In this document: positions 1 through 9,900 of the stretch, one piece after another
Position numbering within the stretch: the stretch's first letter is position 1
How the letters are laid out: the number at the start of each line of letters is the position of its first letter
NCBI GenBank assembly: GCA_949373095.1
Contig: CASIBY010000003.1
Coordinates: forward strand, 1-45,630
DNA length: 45,630 nucleotides
Reading direction: 5' to 3'
From: Candidatus Poseidoniaceae archaeon
Lineage (GTDB): Archaea > Thermoplasmatota > Poseidoniia > Poseidoniales > Poseidoniaceae
Program-made: the position numbers and the translations under genes
Notes under the pieces: model-generated
Told to the model about the DNA's origin: nothing
The model's database searches: none
Seen by the model: only the letters and a program-made list of their open reading frames with translations

Positions 1-902
1 GCAACGAACAACAATACCACAGCTGCGAACAATGTTACAACAAGCATGATGGCATTGATGTTATCGTTGCCTGAATCCGCTTCGACCCCTTCAAGACTGT
101 CCGGAATACCATCACCATCATCATCCATATCAACGGTCAGCCAAGAGGTCACTCCCTCCGGGCAGTTGAGGTCGTCCGGCTGGGTATCTCCATCGGTGTC
201 CAAATAAGCACATCCATCCAATGGGAAGGCATCTTTCACGTCGGTAAATCCGTCGTTATCATCATCCAAATCGTAAATATCTGGGCCACAGGTTCGCCCA
301 AGTGTTGAGTCGAACCAAGTGTCAGACTGACATGTGCTCAACCAATCGAGGTCGGTATCAAGCAATGTATATTCAATATCAACAGAGGTTGAGGATGACA
401 AACCATAGGAATCGGTCGCTGTAACTTCAACAACATAGAACCCTGCTGTTAGATCGGTGATGTTGAACACTGGTTCGTTTCCATTCTGGAGGACAGCGTT
501 GCCTGAAACATCGTAAACTTTCCATGAAATGATGATGCTTTCTACGCCGTCGATGTCGTCTTGAACGCGAACCGCAGCTCGAATAGAATCGCCTTCCATC
601 ACACGTCCACCTGCCATTGGTTCGGTAAGTTCAGCGGTTGGTGCCTGATTGACAACGAGTGAAATCACAACGTTACGGTCCGCTGTTGCAAGTGATTCAA
701 CAAAGATTGAGGCTGACGGGGACCCTGCGGAGGTGGCGGTAAAGGATGCTGCAGTTGCAGTAGAATCGGATGAATCCGTTATCATTCGAACGAGGATTTC
801 AGCATCTATGGTCGTCCCCGCAAGGTGCATCTCTGGAAGAGATGAGTTTGGGAATTGGACGGTGAACTCAGCGTTCACTGGAGCCCCGCTGCGCTGCGCG
901 TC
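1..902 (-). CDS. C-terminal part of the exported beta-helix protein (frameshifted, runs off the window)
   Basis: This reading frame is open from the left edge and continues the protein encoded at 868-4623 in another frame. Removing one base near 903 joins the two as TFVL-DAQRSGAPVNAEF. The fragment has an Ig-like or PKD-like stretch (VVNQAPTAELTEP, then VRVQDDIDGVESIIISWKV), a Cys-containing linker, two Asp-rich calcium-binding motifs of thrombospondin type 3 kind (LDDDNDGFTD and MDDDGDGIPD) and a hydrophobic C-terminal segment (INAIMLVVTLFAAVVLLFVA) at the window edge. The layout is that of a surface protein: exported domains, a calcium-stiffened stalk and a membrane anchor. The true C-terminus lies outside the window. 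The alternative is an independent gene starting at the ATG at 959, but no signal peptide follows that ATG. Confidence 0.75.
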
Positions 903-3900
903 TAAGAACAAAGGTGCGGTAAGCGTTGAAACTGCCGCCTTCTGATGCCTCAATTCCATTATGGCTTCCATCAACCAAATCAACATGCGCTCCATAATTC
1001 TCAATAATCCCGAGAAGAGTCGTGTCTTCGAATCGGACATCATAGCCCTCTGTCGCAAGTGAAGTGCTGGCGTCAATAGTACTGGCCCGAATGATGAGAG
1101 GTGTGGCTTGTTCGTTGGTATCAAGGTGCAAGCCAAGCCCTACTGCAAACTGCTCAATAGTCAGGTTGGTGAGATACAATGTATCCAACGAACGGCCGTG
1201 ATGAAACACCATGGCAGTTCCAGAGCCATCTCCCGAAAGTTGGACGTTTGTAATTGTTCCAGCGCTTCGGTCAATATCAATTCCTGGTGCACCTGTAAGG
1301 CTGATGTCTTGAAGATTCAGTGCTTTGTTTTCTGAACCTATGATCCCACCAAGGCCTCCCGTTACTCCGTTAACATCAGAAAGTACGAAGGTTCCATCAA
1401 TTGAACTGAGAGAAATCAAAGCTCCTGTTCCGTTGAAATCATGCGCGTGGACTCCGTCAACCTGACCGGTGACGCCTGTCAAATCCAGACCTTGTTCAAT
1501 ACCATCTCCTAGAGTTATTCCTGAAACAGAAAGGGTTGACTGACGCGCCCACATTCCGGGGCCGCCGCAATCTGAAAGCGTTACGTTGGATATCGATAAG
1601 ATACCGGTGGATTGGAAGACTCTGAGACAACCGTCTCCAGCGTCTTGAAGGTGGGAATCTCTCAATTGGATCGCTGCATTACTTCCTGTTTCAACGGTGA
1701 TGAGGCTCTCCGATGCGGAGCGAGCAAAGAATACACCATTAGCACTGAAAGAACCATCACCGTCAATTCGAACGGCAGGAGCGGATTCCACAAGTGTTGT
1801 ACCTGCTAGGTCAATTGATGCTCCAGCGGAATCTCCGAGGATGAGGCCACCCCAACGTGCACCTGAGCCAGTGGAGGCAAGCGTGGCTTCATCCACCTCC
1901 AATGTGCCGTTCACGGTAATAGTTGCTCCATTGGATACTCGAAGCGACACACCGTCTTGGACCGTCATGGTCGCATCTTTTGAGAGTACGAGGGACGACG
2001 CCAGCGTGTATGGGCTCCACTGCTTCTCAAGAACCAGCCAATCGTTAACCGTTCCAGATGGAAGAGTTGAGGCCATGAAGGTGTGTTCAAACGAAGTGTT
2101 TGTATCCCATGAGATGAAATCTAAAAGGCCGTTTGCTGAAATCGTTAACATCACTGTTCCATACCAAGTCTCACCTGAACTATCAACAACAAGCGATGGA
2201 TGGGAAACAAGGCCATATCCGTCGCTATTTGTCTGAGTGGTTGCTCCAGCAACAGAAATCAACGCTCCTTCTAGGGGAGATCCTTTGTCCAAAACCGTCA
2301 CGTATGCCTGCGAAAAAGATTCAAATTTAGCATCGTTAAGAACGGATACTTGCGGAGGCACTCTTCCTTCGTTTTGACGGACCTCGCAATACGGCTGTAG
2401 CGCCAGGTTACCGTCAAAGTGAATCCCGTTAACCTGTTTTTGAACGGCACAGTTCCACGACACATTACTGTTAATTGTCAAAAAGGATTCTTCATCAACA
2501 ACGCTTGCAACTGCCCCAAGGCGTCCTTGAGGAGATACGGAAAGCGATGGCGCTTGAATTATACTTCCTTCGCCCTCTAACACGCCGGTGCCGAGGAGAG
2601 AAACCGATTCTGATTCCGGCACAATGAGATTGGTATTCATGAGCGTAAGTTGAGCTCCGTCTGAAATCGTGAGGCTGCCAGTTAGTTGATGGGAGGCTCC
2701 GTCGGGGCGAGCCCCTAAGATGACCACTTTGGTTGATGGGATGGTCCAATCCCCTGTTGGAATAATCGGAACCTGAACGGATTGCCCGATGTAACCGCCC
2801 GTAAGTACAACACGAACGCCAGCTCCTTCGTACGTGGCATCTATGAGAGAGCCTGAAGATGAAAGCGGGAGGTTTAGCGCCCCGTTCTCGTTTGCTACAA
2901 ATTCAAACCCATGGACAATGACATTGGCTTCGAGGGGTTGGCCGTCCAAATCGGTGAACGTCACGGGGGTTTCTTCCAAGAAGTAAGATTCCATTGTATT
3001 GACTGTTGGGGAGCTCTCGCTGCCGTAATAGAGCACTCCCTGGCCAGAAGCATCGCCTGCTCCTTGTGCCGTATTGATCGGTTCAAAGAAGCGGACATTG
3101 GCTGTAGAAGAATCCTCCATGAGTAGGGCCACATCGTGAAGCGTCCCTGTCAAGTTGATCACTTGAAGATGCGATTGGCCAACCAAGTGGACACCATGGT
3201 TTTGTGCAAGTGTAGAGATGTCCACGCCTGTGAAATCACTGCTAATGAGGTGGAGGCCCGCAGTTGTTCCTTGGTGGGCATTGAACGTAGTAACTCTAGC
3301 AGTGCTTCGTTCCAATCGCATTCCGATAGAAGTATTCTCAGATGTAAGTGCGCCTAAATTGAGGTCGGCATACCAAGCATTTACGCCAATGGATGAAGTA
3401 TCTCCAGATTGGAAGGACTTGTGAATGGAAATGCCGTCCCAATCATGTACGCCACCCAACACATCAATTCCCGTTGTTTGAGCACCGCCTAATTCCACGC
3501 TAACCGTTGAAAGGAGAGATGTTGGCGTTTGTATGTTAAGTCCAACTCCATCAGTGATGATATTCGAGTTTGTGATGTCCAAATGTCCAGCGCCTGATGC
3601 AAAGATAGCTTGCTCGCTGGCCGTGATATGACTGTTCGTTAATTCATGGGTGCCGCTACCGGAGAGTGACATTCCTCGGGAGGTGTTGAGAAGTGTTAGT
3701 TCATCATACACGCATTGCCCTGAACATTTGACATCCATCGCGTAACGAGTATCCGGAAGAGTGGCACTAAATTCAACGTCGTGAAGTTCTAATCCCGATA
3801 CTGAGACTCCCAACAGCATTCGTTGTCCGGAAAGAACAGCCTGATTAATCTTGAGATCGTCCGAATTTGCCGCATCAATAGCTATTGATAGATTGTCTCC

Positions 3901-4623
3901 AATGACATTTGAGATATTGATGTCCGCCCCGGAAGCGGCCGCAATTCCAACAGCTGCATCGTCAAGGTCAAGCCCGTCAATATGGAGGGAACCTGCAAGT
4001 GCTCGCACACCAATACCGGATTGAGAAACGTCAAAATTGGTCACGGTTGCGGTACCTGATGATTCTAGTCCAACAGCAGTATCAATCACTTCGGCGTTGC
4101 TCAAAGTCAGCGACCCCGAATCAAGATAAACGGCTTCATAATCCATGCCTCGGGCTGTTAGGTCGTCAACACTGGCGGTACCGCCATGAATAGCAATACC
4201 TCGGTATGCATCGTTGAGAATGAGGCCGTTCGCGTTCAAGGTCCCTTCAACACGAAGAGCTGCTGAGGCATTTGAAATCGTTACATCGTCCAGTGTGGCT
4301 GTCCCTGCTGGCGTGATAACAAGGCCAGTCCACAACCCTTGGCCGTGTGAGCCTTGGGTCAGTGGGGGTGTTGAGGAGAAGAATGACACCTGGTCTGCGT
4401 TCAATGTGCCCGCGATCGTTAACGAATATGTCTTAGCGTCAACTGTTGTCCCAGGCTCAAGGGTTAGCGCAGCTCCTTGGTCAACAGTGACGTTTCCATC
4501 AAGAACAACAGTTCCAGACCAAGTCGTATTTACGGTGACCGTGCTGTCTGCTGCAGGCACCATCGGGACCCAAGTCATGGTAGCCATCAAGGAGATGAGG
4601 AGAAAGGCGGGTAGGCTTCGCAT
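868..4623 (-). CDS. Large exported right-handed beta-helix protein (5' part of a frameshifted gene)
   Basis: The N-terminus is a clear signal peptide (MRSLPAFLLISLMATM, cleavage likely near VPAAD), so the product is exported. Most of the 1,251 residues are short degenerate repeats of about 20-25 residues such as GTATLDDVTISNASAALRVE, rich in Gly, Ser, Thr, Asn and hydrophobic beta positions. This is typical of parallel beta-helix (pectate-lyase-like) proteins that bind or cleave polysaccharide, but no catalytic motif was recognised. The frame ends in an unnatural basic tail (LRRAAQRGSSER) while the neighbouring frame continues sensibly to the window edge, so the stop is probably an artefact of an extra base near 903. 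The gene stands alone, downstream of tRNA-Pro on the same strand. A substrate cannot be named from the sequence. Confidence 0.85.
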   Translation of the reverse strand: MRSLPAFLLISLMATMTWVPMVPAADSTVTVNTTWSGTVVLDGNVTVDQGAALTLEPGTTVDAKTYSLTIAGTLNADQVSFFSSTPPLTQGSHGQGLWTGLVITPAGTATLDDVTISNASAALRVEGTLNANGLILNDAYRGIAIHGGTASVDDLTARGMDYEAVYLDSGSLTLSNAEVIDTAVGLESSGTATVTNFDVSQSGIGVRALAGSLHIDGLDLDDAAVGIAAASGADINISNVIGDNLSIAIDAANSDDLKINQAVLSGQRMLLGVSVSGLELHDVEFSATLPDTRYAMDVKCSGQCVYDELTLLNTSRGMSLSGSGTHELTNSHITASEQAIFASGAGHLDITNSNIITDGVGLNIQTPTSLLSTVSVELGGAQTTGIDVLGGVHDWDGISIHKSFQSGDTSSIGVNAWYADLNLGALTSENTSIGMRLERSTARVTTFNAHQGTTAGLHLISSDFTGVDISTLAQNHGVHLVGQSHLQVINLTGTLHDVALLMEDSSTANVRFFEPINTAQGAGDASGQGVLYYGSESSPTVNTMESYFLEETPVTFTDLDGQPLEANVIVHGFEFVANENGALNLPLSSSGSLIDATYEGAGVRVVLTGGYIGQSVQVPIIPTGDWTIPSTKVVILGARPDGASHQLTGSLTISDGAQLTLMNTNLIVPESESVSLLGTGVLEGEGSIIQAPSLSVSPQGRLGAVASVVDEESFLTINSNVSWNCAVQKQVNGIHFDGNLALQPYCEVRQNEGRVPPQVSVLNDAKFESFSQAYVTVLDKGSPLEGALISVAGATTQTNSDGYGLVSHPSLVVDSSGETWYGTVMLTISANGLLDFISWDTNTSFEHTFMASTLPSGTVNDWLVLEKQWSPYTLASSLVLSKDATMTVQDGVSLRVSNGATITVNGTLEVDEATLASTGSGARWGGLILGDSAGASIDLAGTTLVESAPAVRIDGDGSFSANGVFFARSASESLITVETGSNAAIQLRDSHLQDAGDGCLRVFQSTGILSISNVTLSDCGGPGMWARQSTLSVSGITLGDGIEQGLDLTGVTGQVDGVHAHDFNGTGALISLSSIDGTFVLSDVNGVTGGLGGIIGSENKALNLQDISLTGAPGIDIDRSAGTITNVQLSGDGSGTAMVFHHGRSLDTLYLTNLTIEQFAVGLGLHLDTNEQATPLIIRASTIDASTSLATEGYDVRFEDTTLLGIIENYGAHVDLVDGSHNGIEASEGGSFNAYRTFVLRRAAQRGSSER

Positions 4624-4668
4624 GAATCTGCGTTAACTCTCCGCCATATCAAACCAAAGGCTTCGCGT

Positions 4669-4683
4669 CAATGACTAAGAGTC
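4669..4683. other. Small perfect inverted repeat between tRNA-Pro and the beta-helix gene
   Basis: ATGACT-AAG-AGTCAT forms a six-base-pair stem with a three-base loop, ten bases beyond the 3' end of tRNA-Pro and about 45 bases upstream of the beta-helix start codon. It could be a 3' processing or termination signal, or an operator. There is no T-tract on the minus strand, so the role is uncertain. Confidence 0.35.
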
Positions 4684-4692
4684 ATTCAGGGA

Positions 4693-4767
4693 TGGGCCCG
4701 CCCGGATTTGAACCGGGGTCTGACGGCCCCCAGCCGCCAAGTATAGGCCAAGCTAACCCACGGGCCC
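4693..4767 (-). tRNA. tRNA-Pro (anticodon GGG)
   Basis: Read on the minus strand, acceptor arms GGGCCCG and CGGGCCC pair perfectly and leave an A discriminator. The T arm CCCGG-TTCAAAT-CCGGG is perfect. The anticodon stem GGCGG/CCGTC closes the seven-base loop CTGGGGG, so the anticodon is GGG. The D arm is atypical, with weak pairing around GGTT. No intron is seen and CCA is not encoded. It lies nine bases downstream of rpoN on the same strand and may be co-transcribed with the ribosomal-protein operon. Confidence 0.9.
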
Positions 4768-4776
4768 GTTGTGAAC

Positions 4777-4980
4777 TCAGTTTCGAGCTGCACTGAACGG
4801 TATAATCTCTTGGATGAGATCAAGGTGGCCTACATACATGCGTCGGCAGCAGTAACGGTCGAGGCCCACTTCATCAAGGGCTTCAGCGTCGGTTTTGCCT
4901 TCGCTCAACAAAATTTTGAATTCTTCCCATTTGTGGGCGACAACGGCGCCACAACTGAAACATCGTACTGGAATAATCAT
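4777..4980 (-). CDS. rpoN: DNA-directed RNA polymerase subunit N (Rpo10/RPB10)
   Basis: The 67-residue product has the complete family signature: the N-terminal zinc-binding CFSCG (residues 7-11), the conserved HKWEEF, and the later zinc pair in YCCRRM. Length and start (MIIPVRCFSCG) match archaeal Rpo10. The subunit is a small zinc-bundle scaffold that helps assemble the Rpo3/Rpo11 platform of archaeal RNA polymerase. It follows rps9 with nine bases between them, the usual archaeal gene order, and tRNA-Pro follows it. Nothing is missing. Confidence 0.97.
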   Translation of the reverse strand: MIIPVRCFSCGAVVAHKWEEFKILLSEGKTDAEALDEVGLDRYCCRRMYVGHLDLIQEIIPFSAARN

Positions 4981-4989
4981 GATATCACT

Positions 4990-5427
4990 TCAACGGTAGG
5001 ATTTCTGCTTCTTGCGGCGAGCACCTCGGCCGAGTTGATGTTTTGCTTCCTTACGACGTGGGTCGTTAACGAGAAGACTGCGGTCGAAGCGCAAGTACTC
5101 GTCACGAAGTTCCTCGTCAATACCTTCTGCTCCGCCATTGTAGTGGACAAGGCCACGGGCGATAGCGGTTCGGATTGCGTCGGTTTGTCCCATGATTCCT
5201 CCACCGTTGGTGGTGATGGAAATGTCAACCTTGCTCAAGCGGTTCATGGCGTCGGCGATGACCAACGGCTCCATGGACTTGCGGCGAGCAAGTGAAGGTT
5301 GAAGAATTTCAATAGGTTCTGAGTTGACGCGAACACGGCCTTTTCCGGCCTTTACCGATGCGCGTGCAACGGCTGTCTTGCGCTTTCCTGAGGATTCAAC
5401 TGATTTTTTCTTTCGTGCTGCCATCAT
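4990..5427 (-). CDS. rps9: 30S ribosomal protein uS9
   Basis: The product carries the uS9 hallmarks: an N-terminal KRKTAVARASVKAGKGRVRVN strand region, GGGIMGQTDAIRTAIARGLV in the centre, and the basic tail ending KKQKSYR that reaches the decoding site near the P-site tRNA. Two adjacent ATG codons (5427 and 5424) are possible starts, giving 145 or 144 residues. A strong Shine-Dalgarno motif GGAGGTGA lies just upstream and fits the second ATG slightly better. The start overlaps the rpl13 stop, which suggests translational coupling. Confidence 0.97.
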   Translation of the reverse strand: MMAARKKKSVESSGKRKTAVARASVKAGKGRVRVNSEPIEILQPSLARRKSMEPLVIADAMNRLSKVDISITTNGGGIMGQTDAIRTAIARGLVHYNGGAEGIDEELRDEYLRFDRSLLVNDPRRKEAKHQLGRGARRKKQKSYR

Positions 5428-5918
5428 TGTTCACCTCCGGTCCATCGATGCGTTGGGGCACCCAAATCTGCGCTAATGTCGCCCAGACGGATGAAACGCT
5501 CAGGAAGGTCTCGTCGGAATTTGCTATCGTCACCGTGTTGGTGTCCTTCAGGCAGGTCGCCGGCCAGATGGCTTGGGCATCCAATTTCAACTCGTAGGTT
5601 GCGAAGGGCACGACGGCCACTGGTCTTCTTTTGGTATGGTAGCATACCTCGGACAGAGCGCTTGAGAATCATGTCTGGCATACGTGGGTAGAACGGCCCC
5701 TTTCGGGCGTGGTTCAACGCATACTTTGCGTGATAGGTGTCAAGAACAGATCGTGGTCGGCCGGAGACGATTGCTTTCTCTGCGTTGATGATGATGACTT
5801 TGTCATCACGGTGCTCTCGTGCTGCTTTGAGCAAGAGTTCCGCAGAGGCAGAAGCCAGACGACCCAAGATGAGTCCGTCGGCATCGAATACGTAGGTTGT
5901 TTCATCCAAGGATAACAA
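5424..5918 (-). CDS. rpl13: 50S ribosomal protein uL13
   Basis: The product begins DADGLILGRLASASAELLL, the conserved uL13 N-terminus, followed by IINAEKAIVSGR and the KGPFYPRMPDMILKRSVRGMLP segment, all diagnostic of the family. No ATG fits the frame. The start is a TTG, either at 5918 or more likely at 5909 (giving MDETTYVFDADG), and the gene overlaps the end of rpl18e by 8-17 bases. The C-terminal 50 residues after the conserved core are an extension rich in charged residues, not recognised as a domain. It belongs to the large subunit and to the same operon as rps9 and rpoN. Confidence 0.96.
   Translation of the reverse strand: MLSLDETTYVFDADGLILGRLASASAELLLKAAREHRDDKVIIINAEKAIVSGRPRSVLDTYHAKYALNHARKGPFYPRMPDMILKRSVRGMLPYQKKTSGRRALRNLRVEIGCPSHLAGDLPEGHQHGDDSKFRRDLPERFIRLGDISADLGAPTHRWTGGEQ
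5431..5438 (-). promoter_or_regulatory. Strong Shine-Dalgarno site of rps9
   Basis: GGAGGTGA on the minus strand is complementary to the archaeal 16S rRNA 3' end. It sits three bases from the first rps9 ATG and six from the second, inside the 3' end of rpl13. Confidence 0.8.
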
Positions 5919-6267
5919 CCCCCGTGCCTGTTGGGTTTTCGTTCATCAGCTCGCTATAGGTCATAAAACGACCTCCAGCGGCTTCTATTTTCTCACGTGC
6001 GCCGTTGCTGACACTGTAGGCGGCGATGGTATGGCCATTGGTCAACTCACCTGAGCCAAGCAGCTTGCCCGGTACGAGGATGGTTGCACCCTCGGGGGCG
6101 TAGCGGCTTACACGGCTAAGGTTAGGTTGGGCCCAATTCTTACGGCTCTTTGAAAGTCGCAAGGCCACATCTCGCCAAACAGCTACTCCGGTGTCGCGAG
6201 ACTGGGCTTTCAACTGGCCAATCATGTTGACCAGTCGGGCGTTTGTCTTACGTTCTGGGTTACTCAT
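5902..6267 (-). CDS. rpl18e: 50S ribosomal protein eL18 (L18e)
   Basis: The 121-residue product (MSNPERKTNARL to GTGVVILG) matches archaeal L18e: the N-terminal TNARL helix, WRDVALRLSKSRKNWAQPNLSR-type segment, and the central ILVPGKLLGSGEL motif. An upstream ATG-containing extension exists but is unlike the family, and GGGAG lies five bases upstream of the ATG at 6267, so that start was chosen. It is the first gene of the L18e-L13-S9-RpoN operon, the arrangement found widely in archaea. L18e binds 23S rRNA in the large subunit. Confidence 0.95.
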   Translation of the reverse strand: MSNPERKTNARLVNMIGQLKAQSRDTGVAVWRDVALRLSKSRKNWAQPNLSRVSRYAPEGATILVPGKLLGSGELTNGHTIAAYSVSNGAREKIEAAGGRFMTYSELMNENPTGTGVVILG

Positions 6268-6403
6268 TTGACTCCCTCGATGCTTTGAAGCAAGTCGCCG
6301 ACCGTCCCTCCCATTATGAAGGCACCGACGCGAGTGCAATCCTCATCGCGCCGCTGTCCAGCGGTTTAAGCGCTAGCAGTGAGGCGATTTTGGGGTTTCA
6401 GAT

Positions 6404-6847
6404 TCATTCAAGGAGGATTTCGCCTTTCGCGTCCAGAAGCTCAACCGTAAGGCCGGAAGCGCGGGCTTGAATGATGATTTCGTCGTGAAGTGTGTCCGAG
6501 AAGTCGTCAAGAGCCCCAAGCGCAGTAATACCTGCTACATCGGTCAAACGGTCAATAAGATGATTCAAGATGCAACTGACTCCGTAGGCTTGTCCAGCGC
6601 GGAATGCGTGGTCTGGGCTTCCGACTTCAGGGTCTTCGGCTTTCATTCGTAGCATAACGGTTTGAGAGTAAGCCACGAGAGCGCCATAAATAGATTCGAT
6701 AATCTGAGCAGCTTCAAGGTCACCAAGGAGCATCTGCGACTGTGCGAGGGCTGCACGTACAGCTTTTTCGTACAGTCCGTGAGCACCAATAGTGTCTGAG
6801 GTTTCGATTTGCATAGCTTGGTCAATGAGAGCTTTCCAGTCTTCCAT
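6404..6847 (-). CDS. Hypothetical helical protein upstream of the ribosomal operon
   Basis: The 147-residue product is not recognised. It is acidic and predicted almost wholly alpha-helical (for example LYEKAVRAALAQSQMLLGDLEAAQIIESIYGAL), with few cysteines and no signal peptide or membrane segment, so it is probably cytoplasmic. It lies 136 bases upstream of rpl18e on the same strand, so it may be co-transcribed. A TTCAAAGG element about 25 bases before the ATG could be a TATA box for a leaderless transcript. In other archaea rpoD often occupies this place; this protein is not RpoD. Confidence 0.7.
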   Translation of the reverse strand: MEDWKALIDQAMQIETSDTIGAHGLYEKAVRAALAQSQMLLGDLEAAQIIESIYGALVAYSQTVMLRMKAEDPEVGSPDHAFRAGQAYGVSCILNHLIDRLTDVAGITALGALDDFSDTLHDEIIIQARASGLTVELLDAKGEILLE

Positions 6848-6912
6848 GAATCGTCACAGGACCGCCACCCTTTGAAGGTTAAGGCGGATTTGCTCTGGCT
6901 CTCGCTCAAATG

Positions 6913-6927
6913 TATCCTACAAGGATA
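6913..6927. terminator. Weak hairpin after the giant surface-protein gene
   Basis: TATCC-TACAA-GGATA forms a five-base-pair stem 16 bases beyond the stop codon of the 2,699-residue gene. No strong T-tract follows, so termination is only a suggestion. Confidence 0.3.
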
Positions 6928-6942
6928 GACTTTCTAGCGGCC

Positions 6943-9900
6943 TCAAATCTTGAAATCTGAGCCTTCGCCTTCAACGATTCCTGCTTGACGAACGGTACCA
7001 TCGGCTGCGACAAATTGTCCAGCCTTGGTTTGGTTCTCATACAAACTTGCTATGTCGACACGCTTCACGACCGATTCTTCTCCAAGAGACATCGTCAAGG
7101 AATTGGTGATGCCGTTAAGGGTTTGAATGGCTCGGTCACGGTGTGTTGCGTCGATCGTATGTTCGGAATATCGAGCTTCTTCAAAGATTGACAAGAAGTC
7201 ATCCATTTGGTCGGTTGGGACCATGCTGAATGCCGTTCGGACTGCAGCCTCAAATTCACGGGCTGTTTCGTAGACCTTCTTCATGAAGCCGTATTTCTTG
7301 AAGTGCTTGACGAGGCTCTTGTAACAGTCAAAGATAGCTGCAATGTATTCGTTGCTTGCTTCGAGCTGCATCATAGCATCGGTCAAGATACCACGTAGAG
7401 CCTGCACTTGTCGGCGCTCTTGGACACGACGGTAGTAAACCGCACCTGCAATCAAGAGAGACATCAGAACTATAGCAAAGGCGACAAGGTTTCCAGGAGA
7501 CAGTAAACTGTTGGCTCCCAAATTATCGCCACCTTCCAAGTAAGTGATTTCGTGGGTAATGTTATCGTTTGAGGCAGCAAAGTAAGTTGAACCCTCGTAG
7601 TAGGCGGTTATTCTCCACTCTCCGCTGCATCCAGGAACACCATCACATGTTGGTCCGGTGAACTGCCAGCTAAAGGAAGCAATTCCTTGTTCATTGGTTC
7701 GGGACTTATTGTTCAAGTCCGAGAGGACCCATTCGCTGGTGTTCGTGTCGAAGTACTGGTAGGCGAAGATGATTTCTTCGTTTTCTACAGCAAGATCAAG
7801 TCGGTTTCGGAGCAAGGCAACTTCCCCGTAGATCGTATCTCCAACATCTGCACCGTTTTCACCCGAATTGCTCCATGTGGTCTTGACTTGAAGGTCAACA
7901 CGGGAGCGAACAAGAACTTCAACGTCCATAGCGGACCCGTTCAAAGCTCCTGAATTGTCTTTGTCACAACCACCAGGGACGTTTCTGTCTGGTTCAAACG
8001 CAACTCGTAGTGTGCGGAAGCCTTCCAGTTTACCACCGGTAGTTTCTACGCCCTTGAGAGTTGGGTTCATGTCATCATTGTTACTGAACCACTCAATACT
8101 TCCATCGATGTTACTGGTTCGGATGGTCGCCAAAGGACGAACTTGCTCGTTAGGGTCAAGATAGATGTTGAGGCACTTTCCACCAACAAACTGTCCGTTG
8201 GACTGGGCCAAGAACGCGTCTATGTGGAAGGATTCCTTGAGGTAAAGAACTGGGTATCGTGAACCATTAGGAGCAACGAACTGGTCAACACTTGACAGGA
8301 ACGGTCCAACTTCGGTGATTTGAAGCGTCGAGTTTGAGAAGACGTCAAATTCGGTTTGAACCGACTTGTTCTCGTATCGGTATGCGTCGTTGTTATCGTA
8401 AGCAGAGTATGTTACAGTAACCTTAGCCTTACCAGCCATCACGTCAGAAAGTGGGCAGGTGATTCCAAAGTATCCATCGCTGTCAGTCATTCCAGATTGA
8501 CAAGCAACTGGTCCAGTCTGTCCGTTAACCATCTCGTAATTGATGCGGATGGAACGATCTGTAAGATTCACGCCGAGTTCATCAGTAAGTTGTCCGGTAA
8601 CAATCATTGGTTTTGGAATGACTTCGCCCGTCATTGGGTCGATTTCACTCGTGTAAACGATTTGATCGTCAACGGTCATCACTGTGCGGCCAATCAAGGA
8701 GAAGCCGTTGGCATTGTTGGTCATCACGAGACGGAAGTGGTCGTTTCCAGGAATCTGGACACATGGATCCCATGCTCCCTGGATACCCAGGTAACTAACA
8801 TCCAATTCTTGACATCCTTCGTTTGGTAGAGTTTCGTGGAATCGCAGAATCACGTTGACCGGTCCAAATCCATCTGGAAGGAAGGATTCGGGGTCGTCAC
8901 GAAGTAGTTGCGGATTGAGTGGGCTTACGTTGGATTTCAAACATCCAATAGTTTCCTCGGCCTCCAAACCATCACCATCAAGGTCTCGGTCTGGTATATT
9001 ATCGCCGTTTCCATCGTAGAAACAAAGGTGGGAACCATCCGATTCAATCTCCGGCAACGATACAACACCTGCACTTGGTGCAACTGTTGCTACAACCTGG
9101 CGATGGAGTGTGCCTTGGAAGTCTGTTCCTTCAAAGATCACGTCAACAAGTCCACCATTTGGTGCGCTTGAGCCGGTAAGGGCTGACCCTCCAGTATCCA
9201 GAACAAGTGTCTTGTTATCATCGGTTACTTGGGCTGTAAAGTCCCATTTATCTCCTGAGCGCCGTATGTTCTCCTCTGCGGAAAGCACCTGCATGTAAGT
9301 GCGGGATACGACCCAGACAGATTGGGAGGCTGTGTTGCCCTTCATGAGCGACGTACCGGGGTATTCAAACTGCAAGGTGAAGTTGCCCAAATCGTCCTGG
9401 GCCGAGATGTTGAATGGAATTTCAAAGAATCCATTGCTGTCCGTGTAGTTGATTCCTGTTCTTCCATCGAATGACCACGTGTAGTTAACCGGTGCATTTC
9501 GCACAGGCTGAAGTGAGTTATCGACAAGTTTTGCCTGGATGGTCGTGTTGGTGTTGCGATACAAACGAGGCACGGAGGTCGTGATGAAGTCTGTCGTTCC
9601 AACAACGGTGACGTTGATGTATGCGCCTGTGGTTGCGAGCGTGGAAGAGTTTCCAGTGAAGTAGTAAGCAGAGTTAGCAAAGTCGACTCGTACACCATAG
9701 GTTCCAGCAGCGTATTGGCTAAACCAGGACCAGTTGTAGTTGAAAGTTGCATCGCCATCCTTCATGATTGGGCGTTGCGTAAATGCAGTTTCACCGGCAC
9801 CGATGAACTGGCCGTTCTTGTCAACGTCAACCTGAAGCGACACTGCATCTTGATCCCATGCATCGTTGGTACGGTTCGTAACCGTTCCAATAATTTGGAG

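Noticed and set aside
2495-2749. Short minus-strand frame inside the beta-helix gene
   Set aside because: It overlaps the large conserved-looking frame completely and has no family features.
6290-6380. A possible tRNA in the GC-rich gap upstream of rpl18e
   Set aside because: No T-loop TTCNANT and no pairing acceptor ends could be found on either strand.
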